From positions 1,362,402 to 1,426,401 of the forward strand of contig NZ_RAPO01000002.1 in assembly GCF_003610195.1 (NCBI RefSeq): a stretch of 64,000 nucleotides of DNA. The letters run 5' to 3'. Both the position numbers and the translations under genes were made by a program. The notes beneath the pieces were generated by a model. That model made no database searches. It was not told where the DNA came from and saw nothing but the letters and a program-made list of their open reading frames with translations. This document shows, piece by piece, positions 9,130 to 18,133 of this stretch (positions are counted from its first letter, which is position 1; every line of letters begins with the position of its first letter). The DNA is from Halopiger aswanensis (GTDB lineage Archaea; Halobacteriota; Halobacteria; Halobacteriales; Natrialbaceae).

Positions 9130-9423
9130 CTATTCCGCGCAGCAGGCGTCTTTCTTCGGGGACTCGTCGACACCGTTCCCGTCGGCCGCCATCGGTTCCT
9201 CGAGTCGGTAGAGGCTCTGTCGGGCGTCGGCGAAGTAGATGTCCTCGTCGACGATGCCGATCTCCTCGAGGCGCTCGAGCGCGTAGCGGACCGTCCGGGC
9301 CGACAGCATCGACTCCTCGACGATCTGTTTCTGGGTCAACGGGCCGTCGTACTCGAGAACCTTGAAAACGAGTTTGGCGCTCGGTGGCAAGTCTTCGATC
9401 TCCTCCCCGTCGGTCTCTGCCAT
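9130..9423 (-). CDS. Small winged-helix (MarR/TrmB-like) transcriptional regulator
   Basis: This 97-residue protein is essentially one winged helix-turn-helix domain. PPSAKLVFKVLEYDGPLTQK (12-31) leads into the recognition region QIVEESMLSARTVRYALERL (32-51) and a wing around EDIYFADARQSLYRLEE. It ends in KKDACCAE; the vicinal Cys pair might sense redox state or metal, which is inference. A clear TATA box lies about 30 bases upstream of the ATG. The target is unknown; the acyl-CoA ligase gene lies upstream on the same strand. Confidence 0.8.
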   Translation of the reverse strand: MAETDGEEIEDLPPSAKLVFKVLEYDGPLTQKQIVEESMLSARTVRYALERLEEIGIVDEDIYFADARQSLYRLEEPMAADGNGVDESPKKDACCAE

Positions 9424-9446
9424 ACTACGAATCGAAAACTCCCAGC

Positions 9447-9456
9447 AGTATAAAAG
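9447..9456 (-). promoter_or_regulatory. TATA box of the small HTH regulator
   Basis: CTTTTATACT on the minus strand lies about 28 bases upstream of the ATG at 9423. Confidence 0.6.
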
Positions 9457-9593
9457 TTGAGCCTTACGACCGGCAGGGAGAGATACTTTCGTATATTTTA
9501 ACGGAGAAATATGCTTCTGTGGGCCTCGAATCGGCGGAATACCGCATTTGACTGGCCAGTCAGGATGTTTGCCGCTGGCGGCGGCCGACGGGG

Positions 9594-11201
9594 TTATCCC
9601 TCACCGATCGCTCGGTCCTCGTCGGCCCACTCGCGCTGGCGCAGTTCGTACTTCTGGATCTTTCCGGTCGCCGTCTTCGGCAGTTCCTCGACGTACTCGA
9701 TTCGGCGGACGACCTTGTAACTCGCCAGTCGGTCGCGGGTGAACTGGGTCAACTCGTCGGCCGAGACGGGTGGATCCTCCGGCTCGCCGTTCGACGGCAC
9801 GACGAACGCCTTCGGCGTCTCGCCCCACTCCTCGCTGGGCGCCGGGATCACCGCCGCGTCCGCGACCGCGTCGTGATCGAACAGCGTGTCCTCGAGTTCG
9901 ATGCTCGAGATGTTCTCGCCGCCGGAGATGATGATGTCTTTCTTCCGGTCGCGGATAGCGATCAGGCCGTGCTCGTCGACGGTCGCGAGGTCGCCCGTGT
10001 GGTAGTAGCCCTCGCGACGCTCCGAGAACGCTTCCTCGGTGGCCTCGGGTTTGTTCCAGTAGCGGTCCATCACCTGGTTGCCGCGGACGACGACCTCGCC
10101 GAGCGTCTCGTCGTCGCGGGGCACGTCCTCGCCGTTCTCGTCGACGACGCGGACGTCGGTGCCGAGCACGCCCATCCCCTGGCGCTTCTTCATCGAGAAC
10201 CGGTTGTCGTCCTCGAGGAGCCGATCGGGCGAGATGGTGATCAGCGGGCCGGTCTCGGTCGCGCCGTAGAGGTGTTTGAGCCGCCAGCCGAACTCCTCCT
10301 CGACGGCGCGGATGGTGGCCTCGGGCGGGGCGCTGCCGGCGGTGGTCACGCGGACGTCGTTGTCGCCGGTCATGGCGGGTTCACCCTCCCGTTCGTAGTA
10401 GTCGATCAGTTGGTTAAGTACCGTCGGCGCCGCACAGAGGAAGGAGACGTCCTCCTCGCGGATCGTCTCGATGACCTCGTCGGCGTTGACGCCGCGGGTG
10501 CAGACGTGTTTCGCGCCCAATCCGGTGATCGCGTAGATGTGCCCCCAGCCGTTGACGTGGAACATCGGCAGCGTCCACAGGTAGACGTCGGTATCGGCGA
10601 GTTCGTGGTAAATCGACACCAGGTAGGCGTGGATCGTCTCCGTCCGGTGGGTGCGACAGACGCCCTTCGGATCGCCAGTCGTCCCGGAGGTGTAGTTGAT
10701 CGTGATGATCTCGTCTTCGGCCATCTCGGGCTGTTCGTACTCGGGGTCGGCCGCCTCGAGAACGGCCTCGAAGTCCTCCCAGTCACCCTCGACGGCGTCG
10801 GCGTCGTTCGTGACGAACGTCTCCGTGGGCACCTCGTCGCGGATCGCTTCGATCTTTTCAGCGTACTCGTAGTCGGCGTAGACGACGTCCATTTCGGCGT
10901 CGTCGAGCATGTACGCGTAGTCCTCGGGCGTCAACCGGTAGTTCAGCGGCGCGTGGATCGCGCCGATCGACATCGCGCCGTAGGCCGCCTCGAGGTGGTA
11001 GTGGGTGTTCGGGTCGAGCACCGCCACGCGGTCGCCCTTGTCGATTCCCCTGTCCTGCAGCGCTCGAGCGAACCGGTCGACGCGGTCGCCGAACTCGTCG
11101 TAGGTGAACCGCTCGCCGTCGGTGCCGACGATCGCTTCCTGATCGCCGTAGTGGCGCCGGGCCTGCTCGAGGAAGTCGGTCACGAGGAGTGGCGTCTCCA
11201 T
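9594..11201 (-). CDS. Acyl-CoA synthetase (AMP-forming fatty-acid-CoA ligase)
   Basis: The 535-residue enzyme belongs to the ANL superfamily and should activate medium- or long-chain acids to acyl-CoA with ATP. Visible motifs, in order: YTSGTTGDPKGV (phosphate loop), LKHLYGATETGP (adenine/acyl motif), YHTGDLATVDEHG, then the hinge IRDRKKDIIISGGENIS and the C-terminal lysine in PKTATGKIQK. The start at 11201 (METPLLVTDFLEQA) fits the family; an upstream extension in frame to 11591 has no family resemblance. CTATTACATA about 40 bases upstream is a plausible TATA box. Substrate chain length cannot be read from the sequence. Confidence 0.92.
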   Translation of the reverse strand: METPLLVTDFLEQARRHYGDQEAIVGTDGERFTYDEFGDRVDRFARALQDRGIDKGDRVAVLDPNTHYHLEAAYGAMSIGAIHAPLNYRLTPEDYAYMLDDAEMDVVYADYEYAEKIEAIRDEVPTETFVTNDADAVEGDWEDFEAVLEAADPEYEQPEMAEDEIITINYTSGTTGDPKGVCRTHRTETIHAYLVSIYHELADTDVYLWTLPMFHVNGWGHIYAITGLGAKHVCTRGVNADEVIETIREEDVSFLCAAPTVLNQLIDYYEREGEPAMTGDNDVRVTTAGSAPPEATIRAVEEEFGWRLKHLYGATETGPLITISPDRLLEDDNRFSMKKRQGMGVLGTDVRVVDENGEDVPRDDETLGEVVVRGNQVMDRYWNKPEATEEAFSERREGYYHTGDLATVDEHGLIAIRDRKKDIIISGGENISSIELEDTLFDHDAVADAAVIPAPSEEWGETPKAFVVPSNGEPEDPPVSADELTQFTRDRLASYKVVRRIEYVEELPKTATGKIQKYELRQREWADEDRAIGEG

Positions 11202-11391
11202 ACCATATTGTTCATGAACGTCTATGTAATAGATTGCGGTCAATCGAGCGGGACGATAGACTGTGTAACCGGCCACCGTGACCGGGCGACGCTCCGCTGT
11301 GACCCGGTGCCATGCGAGGCTCGCTCGTTTGCGTTCTCGGTCGGGTCCCCAATGCGAACGGCTTTTTAGCACCGCCCCCGGAGTTGCGCCC

Positions 11392-11712
11392 ATGTCGACC
11401 GAATCGATCAGCGACCGACGCGAGCACATCCGCTCGGTCGGCGTCACCGCGCTGGCCGCGCTGCTCGGGGTCGCCGCAGCACTGGCCTCCATGGCCGTCA
11501 CCGGCGATCTTCCGGCGAGGGAAGCGGCCGGCGAGACGCTGCCGCAGGCGTTCGTCGTCGTGGCGATTCTCGTCCAACTCGCGCTGCTCAACGTTACGAG
11601 TATCTACGACGAGGACGAGTTCGGCATGAAACACAACCTGTACGTCGCCTTCATGACGTTCTCGTTCTGGTTCATCACCTGGGGTATTCTGCTGACGTCG
11701 GAGGCAGCCTAA
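11392..11712 (+). CDS. EMC6-like small membrane protein
   Basis: A 106-residue protein with three likely membrane helices at about residues 17-35, 49-68 and 82-103. It resembles the short EMC6-like proteins of haloarchaea; EMC6 is a subunit of the eukaryotic ER membrane insertase complex, but the archaeal role is not established. The start at 11392 is supported by a TTTTTA element about 25 bases upstream. The stop codon is 3 bases before the ABCE1 start codon, so the two genes form an operon, which hints at a job near translation or membrane insertion. Confidence 0.75.
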   Translation: MSTESISDRREHIRSVGVTALAALLGVAAALASMAVTGDLPAREAAGETLPQAFVVVAILVQLALLNVTSIYDEDEFGMKHNLYVAFMTFSFWFITWGILLTSEAA

Positions 11713-11715
11713 TCC

Positions 11716-13530
11716 ATGGCAGACGATAGTATCGCCGTCGTCGACCTCGATCGGTGCCAGCCCGACCGGTGCAGCTACGAGTGTAAGAACTACTGCCCGC
11801 CCAACCGCACCGGCAAGGAGTGTATCACGCTCCGCGGCGAGGAAACCGACGAAGGACAGCCAGAACAGGTCCGGATCTCCGAGGAGATCTGTCTCGGCGA
11901 AACCTGCGGTATCTGCGTCGAGAAGTGTCCCTTCGACGCCATCGAGATCATCAACCTGCCCAAGGAACTGCAGGACGATCCCGCCCACCGCTACGGCGAG
12001 AACGCCTTCTCCCTGTACGGGCTTCCCGCGCCGCAGGAGGGGAAAGTCACCGGGATTCTGGGTCCGAACGGGATCGGGAAGACCACCGCCGTCCGCATCC
12101 TGGCCGGCGAACTCGAGCCCAACCTCGGCCGCCACGAGGACGAAGTCGACTGGGACGACGTACTCGAGGCCTACCGCGGCACGGAACTGCAGGACTACAT
12201 CGCGGACGTCCGCGACGGCGAGGTCACCGTCGCCCGGAAACCGCAGTACGTCGACCAGATCCCCGAGACGTTCGACGGCAACACCCGCGAACTGCTCGAG
12301 CAGACGAACGAACGGGGCGCGCTGGACCAGTTGGTCGAGCGACTCTCGATCGGCCCCGTCATGGAGCAGTCGATCGACGACCTCTCGGGCGGGGAGCTCC
12401 AGCGGGTCGCGCTCGCGGCGACGCTGGCTCGAGATACGGACTTCTACTTCCTCGACGAGATCACGCCGTATCTGGACATCGGCCAGCGGGTCACCGCCGC
12501 GCGCTTGATCCGCGAACTCGCCGAGGAGGAGAACAAGTCGATGCTCGTCGTCGAGCACGACCTCGCCATCCTCGACTTGCTCGCCGATACCCTCCACGTC
12601 GCCTACGGTGAGCCCGGGGCGTACGGTGTCATCACCCCGCCGAAATCCGTCCGCAACGGGATCAACGAGTACCTCTCGGGCTACCTCGAGAACGAGAACA
12701 TGCGGATCCGCCCGGATCCCATCGAGTTCGAGGAACACGCGCCGCGCAGCGAGACCCGCGGCGACGTGCTCGTCGACTACCCCGACCTCACCAAGAGCTA
12801 CGGGGACGGCGAGTTCACCCTCGAGGTCGAGGGGGGCCGGATCCGCGAGAACGAAGTGCTGGGCATCGTCGGACCGAACGGGATCGGGAAGTCCACCTTC
12901 GCGAAGCTCCTGACGGGCAATCTCGAGCCCGACGAGGGCGACGCGGACCTCGATCTGGACATCTCCTACAAGCCCCAGTACGTGACGATCGACCAGCACA
13001 TGCGGGTCGACGCCTTCCTCTCCTCGATCACGGACCAGTTCGGCTCTTCCTACTGGAACACCGAGATCGCCCAGCCGCTCCAGCTCGAGCGGATCATGGA
13101 GCAGAACCTTTCGGATCTGTCGGGCGGTGAACGCCAGCGCGTCGCCATCGCCGCGTGTCTCTCCGACTCCGCGGACCTGTACCTGCTGGACGAGCCCTCG
13201 GCGCACTTAGACGTCGAACAGCGCGTCCAGGCCACCAGCGCAATTCGGCGCTACGCCGAACAGCAGGACGCCACCGTGATGGTCATCGACCACGACATCT
13301 ACACGATCGACCTGCTCGCGGATCGCCTGATGGTCTTCGACGGCGAACCCGCCGAACGCGGTCGCGCCAGCCCGCCCCAGTCCATGCGCGACGGCATGAA
13401 CGAGTTCCTCGCGAACCTCGAGGTCACGTTCCGCCGCGACGAGCGCACCTCGCGGCCGCGGATCAACAAGCCCGACTCGCAACTCGACAAGGAGCAAAAG
13501 AGCGAGGGCGAGTACTACTACGCGCCCTGA
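11716..13530 (+). CDS. rli1: ABCE1/Rli1 ribosome-recycling ATPase
   Basis: This 604-residue cytosolic protein splits ribosomes after termination. The N-terminus holds two 4Fe-4S clusters, with cysteines in CQPDRCSYECKNYC and CLGETCGICVEKC (about residues 12-75). Two ABC ATPase modules follow, each with Walker A GPNGIGKT/S (about 116 and 389) and signatures LSGGELQRVALA and LSGGERQRVAIA. All catalytic elements appear intact and the length is normal for the family. It is coupled to the EMC6-like gene just upstream. Confidence 0.97.
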   Translation: MADDSIAVVDLDRCQPDRCSYECKNYCPPNRTGKECITLRGEETDEGQPEQVRISEEICLGETCGICVEKCPFDAIEIINLPKELQDDPAHRYGENAFSLYGLPAPQEGKVTGILGPNGIGKTTAVRILAGELEPNLGRHEDEVDWDDVLEAYRGTELQDYIADVRDGEVTVARKPQYVDQIPETFDGNTRELLEQTNERGALDQLVERLSIGPVMEQSIDDLSGGELQRVALAATLARDTDFYFLDEITPYLDIGQRVTAARLIRELAEEENKSMLVVEHDLAILDLLADTLHVAYGEPGAYGVITPPKSVRNGINEYLSGYLENENMRIRPDPIEFEEHAPRSETRGDVLVDYPDLTKSYGDGEFTLEVEGGRIRENEVLGIVGPNGIGKSTFAKLLTGNLEPDEGDADLDLDISYKPQYVTIDQHMRVDAFLSSITDQFGSSYWNTEIAQPLQLERIMEQNLSDLSGGERQRVAIAACLSDSADLYLLDEPSAHLDVEQRVQATSAIRRYAEQQDATVMVIDHDIYTIDLLADRLMVFDGEPAERGRASPPQSMRDGMNEFLANLEVTFRRDERTSRPRINKPDSQLDKEQKSEGEYYYAP

Positions 13531-13544
13531 TCCGGCGCGTTCGT

Positions 13545-13605
13545 TTCTGCTGCCGTCGTCGTTCCGTTCTGCTGCCGTCGTCGTTCCGTTCTGCTGCCGT
13601 CGTCG
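13545..13605 (+). repeat. 22-bp tandem repeat, about 2.8 copies
   Basis: The unit TTCTGCTGCCGTCGTCGTTC plus CG is repeated exactly at 13545 and 13567, and a partial copy starts at 13589. It fills the gap between the convergent ABCE1 and methyltransferase genes. Confidence 0.9.
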
Positions 13606-13613
13606 ATCGCCGC

Positions 13614-14294
13614 TTACGCTCGCGACTCCGCCACCCGCGCTCGTAGCACCGCGAACAGCCCGTCCCCGTGTCCCTCGCGGACGTCGGGCTCGGCGTCCGC
13701 ATCGATCGACGCCGGCTCGTCGAACACCGTCTGAAGCCGGTCCTCGACGGTGAACCCCGTATTCTCGAGCACCGCAGTCGCTTCCGCGGCGGTCAGAAAC
13801 TCCGCATCGGCGTAGAACGGGCTCTCGTCCTTGTGTTCCTGATAAACCTGTCCGACCGGACTCGAGCGATCGAGGACGGCGACGACCAGCGTGCCGTCGT
13901 CAGTCAACACGCGCCGCGCCTCCGAGAGCGTCGCCTCGAGGTCGTCGACGAACGACAGGACGGTCACGAACAGGACGAGGTCGACCGCGTCGTCGGCGAC
14001 GGGCAGCGATTCGGCGACGGCACAGACGGGATCGACGCCGCGCTCGCGAGCGCGGGGAAGCGGCGTCTGGGCCGGGTCGATGCCGATGGGAATCTCGAGC
14101 GGGGCGGCGAACCGGCCGGTTCCGACGCCGACCTCCAGGGCGTGTGGGTGATCGGCGTCGCTCCCGCCGGCGGCGTGGCGGTCAGGGAGCGCACGCTCGA
14201 GGGCGGTCCGTTCGGCGCGGTAGGCGCCCTCGTTGTGCTCGAACCACTCGTCGTACTCGTCGGCGCGGGTTTCGAAGGGGTCGGTAGTCGGCAT
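13614..14294 (-). CDS. Class I SAM-dependent methyltransferase
   Basis: A 226-residue Rossmann-fold methyltransferase of the Methyltransf_11 type. The SAM-binding glycine motif is ALEVGVGTGRF (about 52-62), the acidic residue at the end of strand 2 is in IGIDPAQ, and the post-motif segment SLPVADDAVDLVLFVTVLSFV follows. The substrate is unknown. A TATTATTTTC element about 30 bases upstream of the ATG on the minus strand is a good TATA box. Confidence 0.85.
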   Translation of the reverse strand: MPTTDPFETRADEYDEWFEHNEGAYRAERTALERALPDRHAAGGSDADHPHALEVGVGTGRFAAPLEIPIGIDPAQTPLPRARERGVDPVCAVAESLPVADDAVDLVLFVTVLSFVDDLEATLSEARRVLTDDGTLVVAVLDRSSPVGQVYQEHKDESPFYADAEFLTAAEATAVLENTGFTVEDRLQTVFDEPASIDADAEPDVREGHGDGLFAVLRARVAESRA

Positions 14295-14361
14295 CGATCG
14301 GCGTTCGGACGCCGGGGAGAAAATAATACGGCCTAATTTCGATTGAATCAGACCGGGGTCG

Positions 14362-14883
14362 TCAACTAATCAAGCGCTGACAGCTGCCACAGAGGTTCTC
14401 CTCCTTGATATCGACCTCGCGGACCGTCGGCGAGAAGTTCATCACGCAGCGGTTGTTGTCGCAGTGCTCGAGACCGTAGGTGTGACCGATCTCGTGGACG
14501 ATCTCTTTCCGAACCCGGTCCTCGAAGATCTCTTCGGCGCTCTGGTTCGAGAACCCGCCATCGCTCGAGGTTTGCAGGCGGTAGGTCGAAACGACGCTGC
14601 CGCTGCCGTCGAGGTAGGCGAGGCCGAAGACGTAGTTGCGCCGGCGGTAGAAGAGGTCGTGGGGCGTGATGGCGATGTTTTTGTCGCCGCGGCCGACCCG
14701 TTCGGCCAGTTGAATGAAGGATTCGGCGGAGTACTGGTTCCGGCCGGAGTCGTACGCGCCGTTCGGAACCGACTGCGAGTCGTTGATGGAGACCTCGCAG
14801 TCGTAGACCGATCGCAACGCCGAGGAGGCGGCCCGCTTGACCTCCGCAGGGACGTTGCCGACCGGCACGATGTCGACGAGCAT
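14362..14883 (-). CDS. amzA: Archaemetzincin, zinc metalloprotease
   Basis: The 173-residue protein has the complete archaemetzincin signature: HEIGHTYGLEH with H130, E131, H134 and H140, then C141, C146, M148, C165 and C168. The three histidines bind catalytic zinc, Glu131 is the general base, and the four cysteines bind a structural zinc. The start at 14883 gives MLVDIVPVG, as in the family. Its physiological substrate is unknown. It is divergently arranged with a UPF0146 gene over 69 bases. Confidence 0.93.
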   Translation of the reverse strand: MLVDIVPVGNVPAEVKRAASSALRSVYDCEVSINDSQSVPNGAYDSGRNQYSAESFIQLAERVGRGDKNIAITPHDLFYRRRNYVFGLAYLDGSGSVVSTYRLQTSSDGGFSNQSAEEIFEDRVRKEIVHEIGHTYGLEHCDNNRCVMNFSPTVREVDIKEENLCGSCQRLIS

Positions 14884-14906
14884 GGCAACGGCTATGCGCG
14901 CAGAGG

Positions 14907-14915
14907 CCATAAACG
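14907..14915. promoter_or_regulatory. Shared or back-to-back TATA element of amzA and the UPF0146 gene
   Basis: CCATAAACG reads CGTTTATGG on the minus strand, a good TATA box about 28 bases before the amzA ATG. Read on the plus strand it sits about 40 bases before the ATG at 14953. No second AT-rich element is seen in the 69-base gap. Confidence 0.45.
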
Positions 14916-14952
14916 TCCCGCCGTGTCCCACTCTCGCCGCTACTCGGACGCA

Positions 14953-15324
14953 ATGATTGATTACCTCGACGAGTACGACCGGGTGGTCGAGATCGGGATC
15001 GGCCGACGGACGGAGCTGGCGGCCGCGCTCGCGAAAGCGGGGGTTTCCGTGACCGCAACCGACATCTACCGGCGCGAGGTGCCCGACGACGTCCGCTTCG
15101 TGCAGGACGATATCGTCGACCCCGACCCGTCGATCTACGCCGCTGCCGACGCGATCTACGCTCGAAATCTGCCGCCCGAACTCCACCGGCCGGCCCTCGA
15201 GGTCGCCCGCGACGCCGACGCAGCCCTCTACTTTACGACGCTGGGGGGCGATCAGCCCGCGGTGCCGGTCGAACGGAAGACGATCGAGACGGGGACGCTG
15301 TACGTGGCTCGCGACAGTCGGTGA
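14953..15324 (+). CDS. UPF0146 family protein
   Basis: This 123-residue protein matches the archaeal UPF0146 family. It has a Rossmann/methyltransferase-like core: VVEIGIGRRTELAAALAKAG (about 10-29), ATDIYRREVPDDVRFVQDDI and YARNLPPELHRP. The function is not established; the fold suggests SAM or nucleotide binding. An in-frame GTG at 14923 would add 10 residues (beginning VSHSRRYSDA); I prefer the ATG because the likely TATA element lies too close to the GTG. Confidence 0.85.
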   Translation: MIDYLDEYDRVVEIGIGRRTELAAALAKAGVSVTATDIYRREVPDDVRFVQDDIVDPDPSIYAAADAIYARNLPPELHRPALEVARDADAALYFTTLGGDQPAVPVERKTIETGTLYVARDSR

Positions 15325-15528
15325 GAGCGGCCCACCAGCACCGGCGGCGCTCTCGAGACCACGGTGCGGGTCTTCCAATCGTCGCCGTTCTCGCGCCCGT
15401 CCGCGTCCCCTGTCGTCGCTCCGTCGTGTAGCCGCTCTCCACAGTGGTCCGACTCGAGTGCGGCGAGCACCGTCGCGAACGCATCAGGTACCCGGTATCT
15501 CATATTTTGATTACGGTCAGTATTTACT

Positions 15529-16455
15529 ATGGATTCCGTCGCGACGTATCCTGCAGATAGAATGACGTCGCGAGAGCAGCGAGAGGCGACTGGCGTCTCG
15601 AGACGATCGTACCTCGGCGCGGTCGGGCTGACGCTTGCCGGCGCACCGATGGTCACGGCAGCATCGGGCGGCGAACGCGAGACGGTTACCGTCCCGGAAG
15701 AGACGCGCGAAATCGTCCGCGTCGACGACGGCGAAACGCTCGAGAACGTCGAATACGACGCTACGGCCAGCGGCGCGGGCGTGTCGATCGTCGCGATCGG
15801 GACGGCGTGGACGATCCGAAACGTCGCCGTTCGCGGGCGGGTCGAGATGGGCGACAACAGCGCGTTCAGCGTGGGCGATACGGGCGGCGGCACGTCCCGC
15901 GTAGAAAACGTCTGGCTCGGCGACGGGGACGAGTACCAGCAGAAGGGGGCGACCGGGTTCTGGACCCCGCCGGACCACGACGGCCGGTTGGAGATCGAAC
16001 GCGTCAACGTGCAGGATCTGTCGGACAACGCCTTCTACTGTTCGCCGCCCGGGAACGAGGGCGGCGGCACCGTCTCGATTCGGGACTGTTACGCTGCGAA
16101 CTGTCACGTCTCCCACTACCGGCTGGCCGAGGGGACGGTCGAAAACTGCGTCGCGTCCGTGACGGACTCCCGTCCGTATCGGCAGGGACGAGGCGTCTGG
16201 GCATGGGCCCCCGGCACGGTCGAGGTCGTCGACTCCGAGATGGATATGAACGGTCACCACTACTCGTTCCGGGCCGGTGCGAACGGCGACGCGAGCGAGA
16301 TGACGATCACCGATACGGAGTGGGACGACGGGTTCAACGGCGGCTGGACCGAACAATCCGGCAGCACGATCGACTTCGAAACCGGGAACGGCACCGATCC
16401 ACGGCAGCGGGTTCCGGACGCGTGCCCGGAATCGGTCGACGACGTGTTCGCCTGA
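15529..16455 (+). CDS. Tat-exported right-handed beta-helix protein
   Basis: The 308-residue protein starts with a twin-arginine signal, [17 protein letters not shown] at about residues 24-40, then a mature part rich in short beta repeats (for example [48 protein letters not shown]). This resembles the pectate-lyase-like right-handed beta helix of secreted or surface polysaccharide-binding proteins in haloarchaea. Cysteines occur near CYAANCH and ENCVAS. No catalytic site is evident. The start is either this ATG or the one at 15562; an AT-rich ATATTTTG at about 15502 favours 15529. Confidence 0.75.
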   Translation: MDSVATYPADRMTSREQREATGVSRRSYLGAVGLTLAGAPMVTAASGGERETVTVPEETREIVRVDDGETLENVEYDATASGAGVSIVAIGTAWTIRNVAVRGRVEMGDNSAFSVGDTGGGTSRVENVWLGDGDEYQQKGATGFWTPPDHDGRLEIERVNVQDLSDNAFYCSPPGNEGGGTVSIRDCYAANCHVSHYRLAEGTVENCVASVTDSRPYRQGRGVWAWAPGTVEVVDSEMDMNGHHYSFRAGANGDASEMTITDTEWDDGFNGGWTEQSGSTIDFETGNGTDPRQRVPDACPESVDDVFA

Positions 16456-16553
16456 GTCGGCGCCACGACCCTGCGTGGCGAGCCCTGCAGTCTGGTCTGC
16501 CGGTCGGCTTCGAAACCGACCGCCTTTATTCCGACCGGCCCGTTCGGGGGCGT

Positions 16554-17429
16554 ATGAACGCAGACGCCGTCGTGCTCGACATCGACGGAGTGCTCGTCGA
16601 CGTCGCCGACTCCTACCGGCGCGCGATCGTCGAGTCCGTCGACTACGTCTACGACCGCACGATCCGCAAGGAAGACATTCAGGGGTTCAAGGACGCGGGC
16701 GGATTCAACAACGACTGGGAGCTCACCTACGCCGCCGCCCTCTACGTCCTCGCGACGAGTGAAGGGTACGACGAGTCTATCGACGAGTTTACCGACGCCA
16801 TCGCCGAGAACGGCGGCGGCCTCGAGGCCGCCGAGTCCGTCGTCCGCGACCGGATCGACGCCCGGGCGACCCAGCGCGTGAAAGAGCGGTGGGACCGCGA
16901 GCGGCTGCGCGACGTCTTCCAGCAACTCTACCTCGGTGCGGAGCTCTACCGCGGCCTCGAGGGTGGCGAACCCGACATCGAGACCGAGGGGTTCATCCAC
17001 GACGAGCCGGTGCTGCTCGAGGCCGACGCCCGCGACGCGTTGCTCGCCGAGTACGACGTCGGCGTTCTGACCGGCCGCCCCGAAGCGGAGGCCGAAATCG
17101 CCCTCGAGCGCGTGGGGCTCGAGCAGGAAGTGTCCCTCGAGCACCGGTTTACGATGGACGACTGGGAGGAAGGGAAGCCCCACCCGCGGGCGCTGACGAC
17201 GCTGGCCGAGCGGTTTGATGCTGAGCGCATCGTCTTCGTCGGGGACACGTTGGACGACGTTCGGACGGCGACCAACGCCGCCGAGGCCGATCGGGAACGG
17301 GAGTACTACGGGATCGGCGTGCTCACCGGCGGGTTGACCGGCGAAGAAGGGCGCCGAAAGTACGAGGCCGAAGATGCAGCGGCGGTGCTCGAGTCGATCA
17401 ACGAACTGCCGGACCTGCTGGCCGAGTAA
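16554..17429 (+). CDS. HAD superfamily hydrolase (TIGR01548-like)
   Basis: A 291-residue HAD phosphatase. Motif I is [11 protein letters not shown] (D9 nucleophile, D11 acid/base), motif II is the Thr of [11 protein letters not shown], motif III the Lys of [11 protein letters not shown], and motif [12 protein letters not shown]. An insertion between motifs I and II (about 35-150) forms a large helical cap. It resembles the archaeal TIGR01548 subfamily of unknown substrate. CCTTTATT about 27 bases upstream of the ATG is the likely TATA box. Confidence 0.88.
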   Translation: MNADAVVLDIDGVLVDVADSYRRAIVESVDYVYDRTIRKEDIQGFKDAGGFNNDWELTYAAALYVLATSEGYDESIDEFTDAIAENGGGLEAAESVVRDRIDARATQRVKERWDRERLRDVFQQLYLGAELYRGLEGGEPDIETEGFIHDEPVLLEADARDALLAEYDVGVLTGRPEAEAEIALERVGLEQEVSLEHRFTMDDWEEGKPHPRALTTLAERFDAERIVFVGDTLDDVRTATNAAEADREREYYGIGVLTGGLTGEEGRRKYEAEDAAAVLESINELPDLLAE

Positions 17430-17435
17430 CGCATT

Positions 17436-17978
17436 CTACTCCTCGTTGGCCTCGTTCGCTTCGTTCGTCTCGTCTGTCTTGCTGGCCCCGTCACCCTTGT
17501 TCGTCTCACCCATCTCACTCATCTCGCCCGTTTCGCTCGAGGAGAGCCGCACGAACGTCAGCCAGAAGTTCTCGAACGAGCGGACGAGCTCGACGAACTC
17601 GTCGGGTTCGATCGGTTTCTGGACGTAGGCGTTCGCGTGGAGGTCGTACGAGCGGGCGATGTCCTCCTCGGTGTCGGAGCTGGTCATGACGATAACCGGA
17701 ATCCGCCGAAACGCAGGATCGGACTTGAGTTCGGTCAGGACGTCCTCGCCGCTGACGCCCGGCAAGTGAAAGTCGAGCAGGACGAGATCCGGCCGCGGCC
17801 GCTCGACGTGGTCGTTGCGGCGGTGGACGAAATCGAGCGCGTTCGTGCCGTCGGAGACGGTGTGGACGTCGCACGCGATGTTCGCGTCGGCGAACGACTC
17901 GTCGAACAGCCGCGCGTCCCCCGGATTCGGCTCGACGAGCAGAATCGTGATCGCGTCCTCGGTCGGCGGCCCTGCCAT
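17436..17978 (-). CDS. Single-domain response regulator, Rcp1-like
   Basis: The 180-residue protein is a receiver domain (about 9-140) without a DNA-binding output. The phosphoacceptor is D69 in LVLLDFHLPG, the switch Ser/Thr region is VIVMTSSDTEED and the conserved Lys is K121 in VQKPIEP. In the acidic pocket, LLVEPNPGD has Pro where most family members have Asp. The tail after about residue 147 is a low-complexity Glu/Thr/Asn repeat (ETGEMSEMGETN and NEANEANEE), likely disordered. Such regulators act by protein contact with a histidine kinase; no kinase is adjacent. The ATG at 17987 is an alternative start. Confidence 0.85.
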   Translation of the reverse strand: MAGPPTEDAITILLVEPNPGDARLFDESFADANIACDVHTVSDGTNALDFVHRRNDHVERPRPDLVLLDFHLPGVSGEDVLTELKSDPAFRRIPVIVMTSSDTEEDIARSYDLHANAYVQKPIEPDEFVELVRSFENFWLTFVRLSSSETGEMSEMGETNKGDGASKTDETNEANEANEE

Positions 17979-18133
17979 AGCCGACATTGAGCGGGCAGCC
18001 CCAAGAGCTTCGCGGTGCTCACGTCTCGTTTCGGCCGATTCTCGAGAGCGAGACGACTACTGCTCGCTCGAGGCAGCCGTCAGTCGATTCCTCCCGGTCC
18101 GGAGGCCCCGTGTTCGGAAAATGACAGAGGACG

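Noticed and set aside
9873..11369. Long plus-strand open frame (498 codons) antisense to the acyl-CoA ligase
   Set aside because: It is the mirror of a strongly conserved gene in GC-rich DNA; its product is Val/Asp/Arg-rich with no family resemblance.
11212..13206. 664-codon minus-strand frame opposite rli1 and its neighbour
   Set aside because: Shadow of ABCE1; composition (V, D, R, L runs) is typical of antisense translation of haloarchaeal genes.
13545..13605. CRISPR-like array
   Set aside because: The copies are directly adjacent with no spacers; it is a simple tandem repeat. No array or cas gene is present elsewhere in the window.
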